64,000 nucleotides of DNA from SAR86 cluster bacterium AG-447-A08 (lineage in GTDB: Bacteria > Pseudomonadota > Gammaproteobacteria > Magnimaribacterales > Magnimaribacteraceae): positions 124,001-188,000 of the forward strand of contig QCQA01000001.1 in NCBI GenBank assembly GCA_003212335.1. Reading direction: 5' to 3'. Shown one piece after another: positions 48,980-57,509 of the stretch (the first letter of the stretch is position 1; each line of letters starts with the position of its first letter). The translations under genes were made by a program, and so were the position numbers. Under the pieces are notes generated by a model. It was not told the origin of the DNA, did no database searches, and was given only the letters and a program-made list of their open reading frames with translations.

Positions 48980-49043
48980 AAGAAAGGTACAGAAAAAGGT
49001 ACATAATTTTGTAAATTTTTTAAATTTAAATAATTCGTGTACC
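48973..49043. promoter_or_regulatory. Repeated GTAC motifs in the GNAT/TonB-receptor gap
   Basis: AAAGGTAC occurs twice 12 bases apart (48983 and 48995), and GGTACA (48998) forms an inverted pair with TGTACC (49038). The AT-rich gap between the divergent GNAT and receptor genes is a plausible site for a regulator, but no known operator is recognised. The rest of the gap to 49207 shows only a GGGG ribosome-binding stretch before the receptor ATG. Confidence 0.3.
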
Positions 49044-49207
49044 TTATTTAAGTTTGCATATAAAGACAAGCCCCTTTAAAATGCACTCTATCGAGCTTTG
49101 GTCCTATTGCAGCGATGTAAAAAAATGGCTAAAACGGAATATGTTTTATTCTTTTTCTCACTACTCTTGGACGAAGTAAATTTTAATTAAACTTTGGGGT
49201 AAACATT

Positions 49208-51748
49208 ATGTTTAAAACAAGAATAAGTGGAATAGCAGTTGCTGTTTCTCTGCTTATACTACCTACGGTTCCATCTTTAGTTTCTGCTGCGGACGAAATT
49301 GAAGAAGTTGTTGCCGTTGGTACAAGAAGAGAGGCAAGATCAGTTGGTGATTCCCCTGCTCCTGTAGATATTATTAGTGGTTCTGACTTCACTAATCAAG
49401 GTGCTGCGGATCTACCAGATATGATTAGAACTTTAGTTCCTTCATTTAATGTAAACACACAACCTATAAGTGATGCAGCGACATTAATAAGACCTGCAAA
49501 CTTAAGAGGTCTACCACCCGACAATATGTTGGTTTTGGTTAATGGTAAAAGAAGACACAGAGGTGCGGTAATATCCTTCTTAGGAAGCGGCATATCTGAT
49601 GGAGCTCAAGGTCCAGACATTTCTGCCATCCCTTCTATCGCACTAAAGCAAGTTGAAGTCTTAAGAGACGGTGCTGCAGCGCAGTATGGTTCAGATGCTA
49701 TCGCAGGTATTATGAACTTCGTATACAAAGATAACTCAGAAGGTACTCAAATTGAGATTAGAAGCGGTGAGTATTCTGATGGTGATGGTGACATGTACAG
49801 AGTTGCTGCAAACGTAGGAATGCCATTTACCGCTAATGGTTTTGCTAATGTTTCAATAGAGCTTCAAGATACTGATCCAACTAGCAGAAGTGTTCAAAGA
49901 GGTGACGCACAAGCTCTCTATGACGGCGGAAATGCTGCTATATGGAATTATCCTAATCCTGCACAGATATGGGGTTCTCCAGAAGTAAGTGATGATATAA
50001 AACTTGTCGCTAACATAGGTCTAGAACTCGACTCTAGCAAAGAATTCTATCTTTTCGGTAACTATGCTGAAAGGAAAGTTTTAGGAGGTTTCTTCTTCAG
50101 AAATCCTACAAATAGAGGTGGTATTTTCTCAACTGATGGTGGTGCAACACGTATGGTTCTTGACGTAGCTCAAGCAACTACAGGCGCTGCTAGAACATGT
50201 CCTGTTGTTCCTGTACCGGCTTCAGGAGCTGGTTCAGCTTCAGATACTGCTTTAGCTGCTATTATGGCTAACCCTAACTGTTTCGTATTCAACGAAATGT
50301 TCCCTGGTGGATTTACACCTAGCTTTGGTGGAGACGTAATGGACTGGAGCATCGCTTCAGGTATTAAAGGAACTACTGAGTCTGGAACTATGTACGATAT
50401 TAGCGTTAGCATTGGTGAAAACTCTGCTGATTACCTAATTAAAAATACTCTAAACGGATCTTTAGGGCCTGATTCACCAACTCAATTTAACCCAGGTAGT
50501 TACATACAGCTTGAAAAAAACTTCAATGTTGATTTCGTAACTCCGGTAAGCGTTGACGGATGGGCTTCTGATCTTAACGTTGCATATGGTCTAGAATTTA
50601 GAGAAGAACAATTTACTGTTGTTTCTGGAAACAAAGAAAGTTGGGAAATCGGACCTTACTTCAACCAAGGAGCTGGAATAGGTTCAAATGGTTTCGGTGG
50701 TTTCAATCCTGATATGGCAGGAGTTTGGGACAGAAGTAATGTTGCTCTATATTTAGATTTAGAGGGAGATATTACTGAAAACTTCTTGGTAGGATTGGCA
50801 GCTAGATACGAAGACTTTGATACTTTTGGATCTACAAGCAACTACAAATTCTCAGGTCTATATAGAGCTAGTGATAGCTTAAGCCTAAGGTTTACTACCA
50901 GTACTGGATTTAGAGCCCCTACTCCAGGTCAAGGAAATATTTCTAATATTTCTACTGTTTCTGGAAGTGATGGTGTCTTATTCCAAAAAGGAACACTGGC
51001 TCCGACTAACCCTGTCTCTATGGCGTATGGCGGAAAAGAGCTTCAACCAGAAGAATCTACAAACTATTCTTACGGTTTAGTTTGGGATGCAACAGATTCT
51101 CTTTCTATAACACTTGATGCTTATTCTATTGAGTTAGAAGATAGAATTACTCAAGGTGATGATGTTCAGTTAACAGCTGCTGACATTGCCAACCTTACAG
51201 CTCAAGGTATTCCTGGTGCTGGCGATCTTACTAACTTTAGATTCTATGTTAATGACTTCGACACAACTACTGAAGGAGTTGATTTAGTTGCAACATACTC
51301 TGCTGAGATGTTCAATGGAAATACAGACTTCACATTTGTCTGGAGTACAGTTGAGACTGAAGTTGATAAAACTAGTGGACTAGTTGGTGGAGCCAGAATT
51401 GGTCAGTTAGAAAGTCTTCTTCCTGAATCAAGATGGAATCTTACAGCAGTTCACAATACTGGTGATTATAGAATCTTAGCTAGATACAACTGGGTTGATG
51501 AGTGGATTTGGTGGGATATATATTCTGATCCAGTTTTCTCTGAAACAGTTGATGATATGTTTACTCTTGATTTAGAAGTAAGCAGAGATCTAGGTGCTTA
51601 TACTCTTACTTTAGGTGCACAGAATGCTACTGATGAGTATCCTGATAATCCTGCTTCAACTTTATGTTGTGGTATGAAGTACCCTGAAGGATCTCCTTTA
51701 GGATTTAATGGTGCTTTCTACTACTTTAAAGTAGGCTTAGATTTCTAA
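49208..51748 (+). CDS. TonB-dependent outer-membrane receptor
   Basis: An 846-residue receptor for active uptake across the outer membrane. A signal peptide (1-27) is followed by a TonB box (EEVVAVGTR), the plug domain with the DMIRTLVPSFN and LEVLRDGAAAQYGSDAIAG patterns (the latter as VEVLRDGAAA), then a long beta-barrel ending in the terminal phenylalanine (FKVGLDF) typical for outer-membrane insertion. It is followed by a strong terminator. The substrate cannot be told; no neighbouring transport genes indicate iron or vitamin B12. GCT- and AGA-rich coding suggests high expression. Confidence 0.95.
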   Translation: MFKTRISGIAVAVSLLILPTVPSLVSAADEIEEVVAVGTRREARSVGDSPAPVDIISGSDFTNQGAADLPDMIRTLVPSFNVNTQPISDAATLIRPANLRGLPPDNMLVLVNGKRRHRGAVISFLGSGISDGAQGPDISAIPSIALKQVEVLRDGAAAQYGSDAIAGIMNFVYKDNSEGTQIEIRSGEYSDGDGDMYRVAANVGMPFTANGFANVSIELQDTDPTSRSVQRGDAQALYDGGNAAIWNYPNPAQIWGSPEVSDDIKLVANIGLELDSSKEFYLFGNYAERKVLGGFFFRNPTNRGGIFSTDGGATRMVLDVAQATTGAARTCPVVPVPASGAGSASDTALAAIMANPNCFVFNEMFPGGFTPSFGGDVMDWSIASGIKGTTESGTMYDISVSIGENSADYLIKNTLNGSLGPDSPTQFNPGSYIQLEKNFNVDFVTPVSVDGWASDLNVAYGLEFREEQFTVVSGNKESWEIGPYFNQGAGIGSNGFGGFNPDMAGVWDRSNVALYLDLEGDITENFLVGLAARYEDFDTFGSTSNYKFSGLYRASDSLSLRFTTSTGFRAPTPGQGNISNISTVSGSDGVLFQKGTLAPTNPVSMAYGGKELQPEESTNYSYGLVWDATDSLSITLDAYSIELEDRITQGDDVQLTAADIANLTAQGIPGAGDLTNFRFYVNDFDTTTEGVDLVATYSAEMFNGNTDFTFVWSTVETEVDKTSGLVGGARIGQLESLLPESRWNLTAVHNTGDYRILARYNWVDEWIWWDIYSDPVFSETVDDMFTLDLEVSRDLGAYTLTLGAQNATDEYPDNPASTLCCGMKYPEGSPLGFNGAFYYFKVGLDF

Positions 51749-51759
51749 GTTAAATCTAT

Positions 51760-51790
51760 AAAAAAGGGCACCTAGGTGCCCTTTTTTTTA
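51760..51790. terminator. Bidirectional terminator after the TonB receptor
   Basis: The perfect palindrome GGGCACCTAGGTGCCC (51766-51781) is flanked by A-runs and T-runs, giving strong intrinsic termination on both strands. The convergent amidohydrolase gene ends within the T-run (stop 51788-51790). Confidence 0.95.
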
Positions 51791-53470
51791 TTTTGAATAA
51801 ACTATCCTACCATCAACAATCGTCATCAGAACTTCAGAAGACATAATTTCTTCTTCAGGTATAACCATTAAATCTTTCGAAAAAATTGTTAAATCAGCTA
51901 GCTTGCCGACCTCTATTGTTCCTTTGATGTCTTCTTCAAATACAGAATAAGCAGCCCACTTAGTAAACATGTAAAGAGCCTCTTCCCTACTTACAGACTC
52001 TTCTAAGTTCCAGTAATCTTGATAATAACCATCCAAATCCTTTCTTCCTATTGCTGCCTTAAATTCTATTCTTGGGTCTCCAATTTCTACAGGAGCGTCT
52101 GAACCTCCTGCAATAACTACACCTAAATCGATCAAACTTCGCCATGTATAAGCATTATTAAGTCTATCTAGACCCAACCTTTTATGTGCAAAATGGAGAT
52201 CACCTATCGCGTGTGAAGGTTGCATAGAAGCTATCACTTTCATATCTGCAAATCTTTGTTGATCTTTAGGTAATATATTTTGGGAGTGCTCTATTCGCCA
52301 ACGAGGTTCTATAATCATTCTATTTGCATCAGATACTGCTTTAAAAGCTTCTTGATACCAATCTAAGGTGACGCTGTTCGCTAGATCTCCTATTGCATGG
52401 GTTTGTATTTGAATTCCATTTACGAGAGCCTTGATTAATTTTGGCATGGTTTCTTCTTTCTGAAAAATTAGAAACCCTTTAGTTTCATAATCATCATATT
52501 TTGTGAAGAAGGCAGCCCCTCTAGAACCGATAGCTCCATCAGCATAGAGCTTGACCCCTCTGGCAGTTAGTATGTGCTCTGGATCGAGGTATGGCCCACT
52601 ATCTATGAATTTTATTGCGTCTTCACCATCACTAATATACATATGTATCCTGACAGGTAAGTTTTCTTCTGACTTAATTTCTCTCAATAGTTCAAGGTCA
52701 GACAATGGTGAGCCTGCATCCTGTAGTTGGGTCCAACCCATCTGAGCTGTTCTGTATAAACCTTCTCTTAAGGCCTTCTTTTCATCTGCTCGAGTCCTTT
52801 TTGGAATAATTGTTTCAACCAATAATGAAGCCTTATCAATTAGAACACCATTAGGCTCTCCATCAATATCCTTGTCTATTTTTCCACCTATGGGGTTAGG
52901 TGTATTTCTATCAATGCCAGCTAACTTCATTGCAAGACTATTTACAATAATTGCATGACCGTCAGCACGCTCTAGAGCTATTGGCTTATCAGATGAAATA
53001 GCATTCAATTCTTCTAAAGTTGGAAACCTTCCTTCGGGCCATTTCTTTTCAATCCAACCCCTCCCTATTACCCAATCTCCTGGCTGGATTTTATTCGAGT
53101 GAATAGTCACTTGAGTAAGCATACTCTTTAGGCTTTCAGCACCTTGTAGATTGAGATTCATCTCTCGGTAACCTATTCCCTTCAAATGAGCATGAGCATC
53201 TATGAATCCGGGATATACAAATGAACCTTCTAAATCTAATACTTTGGCTTCACCACAGTTAAAGTTTTCTGCCTCAGAATTTGAGCCAATGAATGAAAAT
53301 TTGCCATTTTTAATCGCTAAAGCGTCTGCATCTGGTTCTTCAGGATTGGCTGTGTATATTTTGGTATTGATTAAGACTAAGTCTGATTCTATACAGATTT
53401 CTTCTGAGGAACACCCAATAACTAAGAAGATAAAGGTTGCAAAAATGAAGGGTATTTTGTACATATTCAT
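51788..53470 (-). CDS. Amidohydrolase family lipoprotein (YtcJ-like)
   Basis: A 560-residue predicted lipoprotein: signal peptide ending LVIGC (C20), then an amidohydrolase_3-type fold with DAHAHLKGIG (metal-binding histidines), HAIGDLANS, and the catalytic-aspartate region GGSDAPVE. Relatives hydrolyse amides, esters or formyl groups on varied substrates; the substrate here is unknown. The ATG at 53470 follows AGGAT and fits the lipoprotein signal; a longer reading from 53512 was rejected. It starts four bases after the CoA transferase. Confidence 0.88.
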   Translation of the reverse strand: MNMYKIPFIFATFIFLVIGCSSEEICIESDLVLINTKIYTANPEEPDADALAIKNGKFSFIGSNSEAENFNCGEAKVLDLEGSFVYPGFIDAHAHLKGIGYREMNLNLQGAESLKSMLTQVTIHSNKIQPGDWVIGRGWIEKKWPEGRFPTLEELNAISSDKPIALERADGHAIIVNSLAMKLAGIDRNTPNPIGGKIDKDIDGEPNGVLIDKASLLVETIIPKRTRADEKKALREGLYRTAQMGWTQLQDAGSPLSDLELLREIKSEENLPVRIHMYISDGEDAIKFIDSGPYLDPEHILTARGVKLYADGAIGSRGAAFFTKYDDYETKGFLIFQKEETMPKLIKALVNGIQIQTHAIGDLANSVTLDWYQEAFKAVSDANRMIIEPRWRIEHSQNILPKDQQRFADMKVIASMQPSHAIGDLHFAHKRLGLDRLNNAYTWRSLIDLGVVIAGGSDAPVEIGDPRIEFKAAIGRKDLDGYYQDYWNLEESVSREEALYMFTKWAAYSVFEEDIKGTIEVGKLADLTIFSKDLMVIPEEEIMSSEVLMTIVDGRIVYSK

Positions 53471-53474
53471 TTTT

Positions 53475-54707
53475 TTATCCTTTTTTCTCAGGCCAATAAA
53501 TTGAGTTCTCATTTTTAAGCTCTTCTAGATCAGATCTTTCATAACCCATCTCAGTCAATACTTGCTCAGTATGCTCTCCTATTTTTGGAGCTCGTGAAAA
53601 GTTAATTTTGTTTTCTCCTACAATGTTAAAAGGACTATTCACAGTATATAAATCTTCAAAAGATTCATGTTCAAGAGGAACGAGTGTTTCAGTTTCTAAA
53701 AATTGAGAGTCTTCTCTATGATCTGTTGTCCTTCCTAAGACACCATAAGTAACTGCAGAATTACGTAGCAACTCATCTACTTCCTTGAGTTTTCTGTTTT
53801 TAAATTCATCGGATAACTCTGCTCTTAATATATCAGCATTATCAAAAGGATTTTCGAAATCAAATAACTCTCTGTCGATCCAATCTTTACGGTCTAAAAT
53901 ATCTGCCAATTTTGGCCATTCAATTCGAGAATTTATCATCCCAAGAGCGAATTCTCTTTCATCTTTTGTGGTATAAAAATCATAAAAAGGATGTCTTGGT
54001 AGTGGCTCAGGTCTATCTGGAAACTCAACATCCATCAAAGCTGCTTGAATGAAAACTCCATTAGCCCATGCTCCATTTGACATCAAAGAGGTAGAAACCT
54101 CAGAACCCTCTCCTGTCCGTTCTCTTTTATAAAGTGCTGTCATTATAGCTCCATAAAGTGCCATTCCAGTTGGATGATCCCCCATACCAGGTGTTGACCA
54201 GGCCACTGGAGAATTATTAGAAGGTCTTACAAAGTCCATCAAGCCACTTCTAGCCCACCAGGCCATTGAGTCGTAAGCAGTTCTATCAGCATCTGGTCCT
54301 ACTTCTCCATAACCTGTTAATGATGCATATATGATTCTTTCATTGTGAGGCATGATATCTTTGGCAGTTATCTTTAATTTCTTCCTTATAGGAAAAGGCA
54401 TATTGGTTATAAATACATCTGCTTCTTTAACTAAATCTAAAAGAATATTTTGTGCCTTTACATCCTTCAGATTTAAAGAAATGCTTTTTTTATTTCTTGA
54501 GGTGAGTTCCCAACAATAATTTTCAGGCCCAATAGGCATTCTCCCATTGATAATTAGGTTTCTGAGACTATCGCCACTTTGAGGTTCTATTTTTATCACT
54601 TCAGCACCATAATCAGACATAATTGTGGCTGCTGAGGGCCCAGCAATAAAGCTTGCCGCATCTATAACTTTAATTCCTTCTAACAGATGATCAGATTTTG
54701 TATTCAA
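53475..54707 (-). CDS. Class III (CaiB/BaiF) acyl-CoA transferase
   Basis: A 410-residue CoA transferase that moves CoA between organic acids. It has the N-terminal LEGIKVIDAASFIAGP pattern, the CoA-site region SISLNLKD, and GMGDHPTGMAL, which contains the probable catalytic aspartate. The start is TTG, with GGGGAGAG a good ribosome-binding stretch just upstream, and no nearby ATG. It begins an operon with the amidohydrolase and is divergent from the MFS gene. Confidence 0.9.
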   Translation of the reverse strand: MNTKSDHLLEGIKVIDAASFIAGPSAATIMSDYGAEVIKIEPQSGDSLRNLIINGRMPIGPENYCWELTSRNKKSISLNLKDVKAQNILLDLVKEADVFITNMPFPIRKKLKITAKDIMPHNERIIYASLTGYGEVGPDADRTAYDSMAWWARSGLMDFVRPSNNSPVAWSTPGMGDHPTGMALYGAIMTALYKRERTGEGSEVSTSLMSNGAWANGVFIQAALMDVEFPDRPEPLPRHPFYDFYTTKDEREFALGMINSRIEWPKLADILDRKDWIDRELFDFENPFDNADILRAELSDEFKNRKLKEVDELLRNSAVTYGVLGRTTDHREDSQFLETETLVPLEHESFEDLYTVNSPFNIVGENKINFSRAPKIGEHTEQVLTEMGYERSDLEELKNENSIYWPEKKG

Positions 54708-54814
54708 AACTCTCTCCCCTTTATTTATAAAAATATCATAACTAATTTCTTAAATGATTTTAATTAATCTAAGAAAAATGTATCTTATAGACTTAAAAAA
54801 GGGGAAAGAAAAGG

Positions 54815-56062
54815 ATGCTTCAAAGATATAAGGTTATTTCACTAACAGTAGCCGCGGTCTTTATTTGCTACATTGATAGAGTAGTAATTTCTTTAGCTAT
54901 TATACCGATGAGTGAAGGCATGGGTTGGTCTGAAACGCAAAGAGGTTTCATTTTATCTAGCTTCTATATTGGTTATATTTTGACTCAAATAATAGGTGGA
55001 CTTCTTTCAGATAGGATGGGCGCAAAAATTGTTCTTGGTGTTGGTCTAATCGTCTGGTCAATCTTTACCTTCATCACTCCGTGGGCTTTCTATGGTGGAT
55101 TTGCTGCTCTTATAATTGCCAGGATAGGCATGGGACTGGGTGAAGGTATTACTTTTCCTGCCTGGCATAGTCTTTATGCTAGATGGATTCCTTTCAGTGA
55201 AAGAGCACGTTCAGTAGCTATTACAAATAGTGCTATACCAATTGGTACTATATTTGGACTTGTTGTAACACCAATAATTATTTTAAGACTTGGGTGGGAA
55301 TGGGCGTTCTATCTTTATGGAGGATTAGGTTTTATTTGGTATATATATTGGCAAAAGATTGTTTTCTCGACACCAAAAGAAGATCCAAACATTTCGGAAG
55401 AAGAATTAGAATATATAACTAATAATGCACCTGCTTCTAACAAAGCTGAAACGCTGGCTTTTTCTAAATGGCGAGGCAATTTACCTCTGTGGGCAATAGC
55501 TGTTGCACATTTTTGTAATAACTATAGCCTTTTTGTTTTTTTATCATGGCTTCCAATTTTTATAAAAGATGGTTTAGGGGTGCCAATGGCCGCAGTTGGT
55601 CTATTGGCAATGCTTCCTCACATAGCATCTTTTTTATTCTTAAATATAGGAGGTTATTTTGCTGACTATCTGACAAACAAGGGTGTAAAACTAATTACAG
55701 TGAGGAAACTCTGCAATTCGATAGCTTTCGGTGGGAGCGGTATTTGTCTTTGTATTGTTCCAGAACTCAACAGCGTGGCTGGAGTTATAGCTATTATGTG
55801 CTTAGGAAATGTATTCGGAGGTTTCAGCGCAGGTGGGTTTATTGTCAATCATGCAGATATTGGACCTGAACACACTGGAAGGCTAATGGGAATAACTAAC
55901 ATGGTAGCTGCGATTCCAGGATTCATTGGAGCTATTGTTACTGGAATGATTTTGGATGCGACAAATTCTTGGGATATGGTATTTTATGTTGTTGCAGGTA
56001 TTACTTTCTTTGGAGGTATCTTTTACTTCCTTTTTGCTAGTACAGAAAAACAATTTGACTAG
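54815..56062 (+). CDS. MFS transporter (anion:cation symporter type)
   Basis: A 415-residue inner-membrane carrier with 12 predicted segments. The loop motif GGLLSDRMGAKIVLG (motif A) and the ACS-like pattern GLGEGITFPAWHSLYARWIP suggest organic-anion transport, as in glucarate, phthalate and sialate carriers. It is co-directional with and ten bases before the enoyl-CoA hydratase gene, and GGGGAAAG before the ATG is a likely ribosome-binding site. Confidence 0.88.
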   Translation: MLQRYKVISLTVAAVFICYIDRVVISLAIIPMSEGMGWSETQRGFILSSFYIGYILTQIIGGLLSDRMGAKIVLGVGLIVWSIFTFITPWAFYGGFAALIIARIGMGLGEGITFPAWHSLYARWIPFSERARSVAITNSAIPIGTIFGLVVTPIIILRLGWEWAFYLYGGLGFIWYIYWQKIVFSTPKEDPNISEEELEYITNNAPASNKAETLAFSKWRGNLPLWAIAVAHFCNNYSLFVFLSWLPIFIKDGLGVPMAAVGLLAMLPHIASFLFLNIGGYFADYLTNKGVKLITVRKLCNSIAFGGSGICLCIVPELNSVAGVIAIMCLGNVFGGFSAGGFIVNHADIGPEHTGRLMGITNMVAAIPGFIGAIVTGMILDATNSWDMVFYVVAGITFFGGIFYFLFASTEKQFD

Positions 56063-56071
56063 GAGATTAAA

Positions 56072-56881
56072 ATGAATGGAGCGATTGAAAAAAGTTTAAA
56101 TGATAAAGGTGTTTTAACACTTAAATTAAATAGACCGGAAGTTTTAAATGCGATGAATGCTGATTTAATTCTTGGTCTTCTTGATTGCATGAATGATGCC
56201 AAGTCAGATAAACAAGTGAGAGCAATAATCATAACTGGCAGCGGCCGAGGTTTTTGCTCTGGGGCGGACTTAGTCGATGGAGGTTGGCCAAAAACAAAGG
56301 GGCTTTCTTCGGGTGAGGCTACCTTTACTAATATGGAAAATGCCTTCAATCCCTTAGTCAAAGCAATAACTCAATCAAATAAACCAGTAATTACTGCGAT
56401 TAATGGAATAGCTGCAGGTGGAGGAGTTGGATTAGCTCTTTGTGGAGATATAGTAATTGCCTCAACATCAGCAAAATTCAAACTAGTCTTTGGACCCAAC
56501 TTAGGTATCATCTCTGACGTAGGTGCGTCTTGGTTTGTTCCAAACTTAATAGGTAGAGCAAGAGCAAATGGGATGGGTCTACTAGGTGATGACCTGTCAG
56601 CAGAATTAGCCAAGGAATGGGGTCTTATTTGGGATTGTGTACCTGATGATGAACTCATTAGTAGGGCTAATGAGATTGCTGAAAGAATAGCCGATGGACC
56701 AATTGAAGGGCTGAAAGCTATTGTAAAAGCGCATGATAAAGCTTTGTCTGGTACCTTGAGTGAACAATTAGATTATGAAAAAGAAACTCAAAGGGTAAGA
56801 ACAGATTCTAAGGAATTTAAAGAGGGTGTTTCAGCTTTTGTAGAGAAAAGGAAACCTAATTTTAGAGACCTAGATCAATAA
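56072..56881 (+). CDS. Enoyl-CoA hydratase/isomerase family protein
   Basis: A 269-residue crotonase-fold protein. Oxyanion-hole motifs are SGRGFCSGADL and NGIAAGGGVGLAL, and residues SDVGASW in the third region are where the catalytic acids lie. Sequence pattern alone cannot separate hydratase from isomerase. AGGAG precedes the ATG closely, and the stop overlaps convergent cia30-like by seven bases. Confidence 0.88.
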   Translation: MNGAIEKSLNDKGVLTLKLNRPEVLNAMNADLILGLLDCMNDAKSDKQVRAIIITGSGRGFCSGADLVDGGWPKTKGLSSGEATFTNMENAFNPLVKAITQSNKPVITAINGIAAGGGVGLALCGDIVIASTSAKFKLVFGPNLGIISDVGASWFVPNLIGRARANGMGLLGDDLSAELAKEWGLIWDCVPDDELISRANEIAERIADGPIEGLKAIVKAHDKALSGTLSEQLDYEKETQRVRTDSKEFKEGVSAFVEKRKPNFRDLDQ

Positions 56882-57435
56882 AGCTCTAAACCAGCAACAT
56901 CAATATCTGCATAAAAATCTTTTCCATAAGCTACTATTCCTATGCTTTTAATGCTTTCTATATCAAATTCCTTTGGAAGAAATCTACTAAATCTTCCATC
57001 ACTTTTTTTGAACGAAGAAAAAGGTAGTTCGATCCATTGCCATTTCTCAGTAGTATTGAAAGACGAACCATAATATAGCCATGGCAATCTAGTTTTAGTA
57101 GTTCTGATAAAAAGATAATATTCCTCTCCATTACCTCTAGTCTTAATTTTGAGGCCTTTATAATCTTTGTCTTCAATTTCTACTTCGGCTCTGAATTGAA
57201 TAAATCCTCCATTATTCTCAGTACTGACGTTACCTTCCATATGATAGAAAGACAGACCATCTTCTTCTTTTTCCAAAAAATTTACTTCAGAAACTCCTCC
57301 CATCACCTGATCAGAAAACGGTATCCATTTGACTCTTTGGTTGTCTAAATTATCAATTGCTTGTGCCATGACGTTTGAAGAAAGATTTAATATTATGATA
57401 CCCAAAAGGGTCTTAAAAAGTGTCGTTAAATTCAT
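56875..57435 (-). CDS. CIA30-domain secreted protein
   Basis: A 186-residue protein with a signal peptide (1-25, ending NVMAQA) and a CIA30 beta-sandwich domain, seen in FSDQVMGGVSEV, GLKIKTRGNGEEYYLFIRT and WQWIELPFSSFKK. Mitochondrial CIA30 assists complex I assembly; the bacterial secreted forms have no known role and may bind carbohydrate. It is divergent from the PQQ dehydrogenase gene. Confidence 0.83.
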   Translation of the reverse strand: MNLTTLFKTLLGIIILNLSSNVMAQAIDNLDNQRVKWIPFSDQVMGGVSEVNFLEKEEDGLSFYHMEGNVSTENNGGFIQFRAEVEIEDKDYKGLKIKTRGNGEEYYLFIRTTKTRLPWLYYGSSFNTTEKWQWIELPFSSFKKSDGRFSRFLPKEFDIESIKSIGIVAYGKDFYADIDVAGLELY

Positions 57436-57509
57436 ACTAATATTATGAGTAAGTTATATTCCAAAAGTCAAAAAAAAGAGTTAGAGTAAAAGTAAATATG
57501 GAGATGAAT

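Noticed and set aside
48980-49069. TTG-initiated extension of the GNAT protein
   Set aside because: The extra residues are not part of the fold and the region holds the shared promoter.
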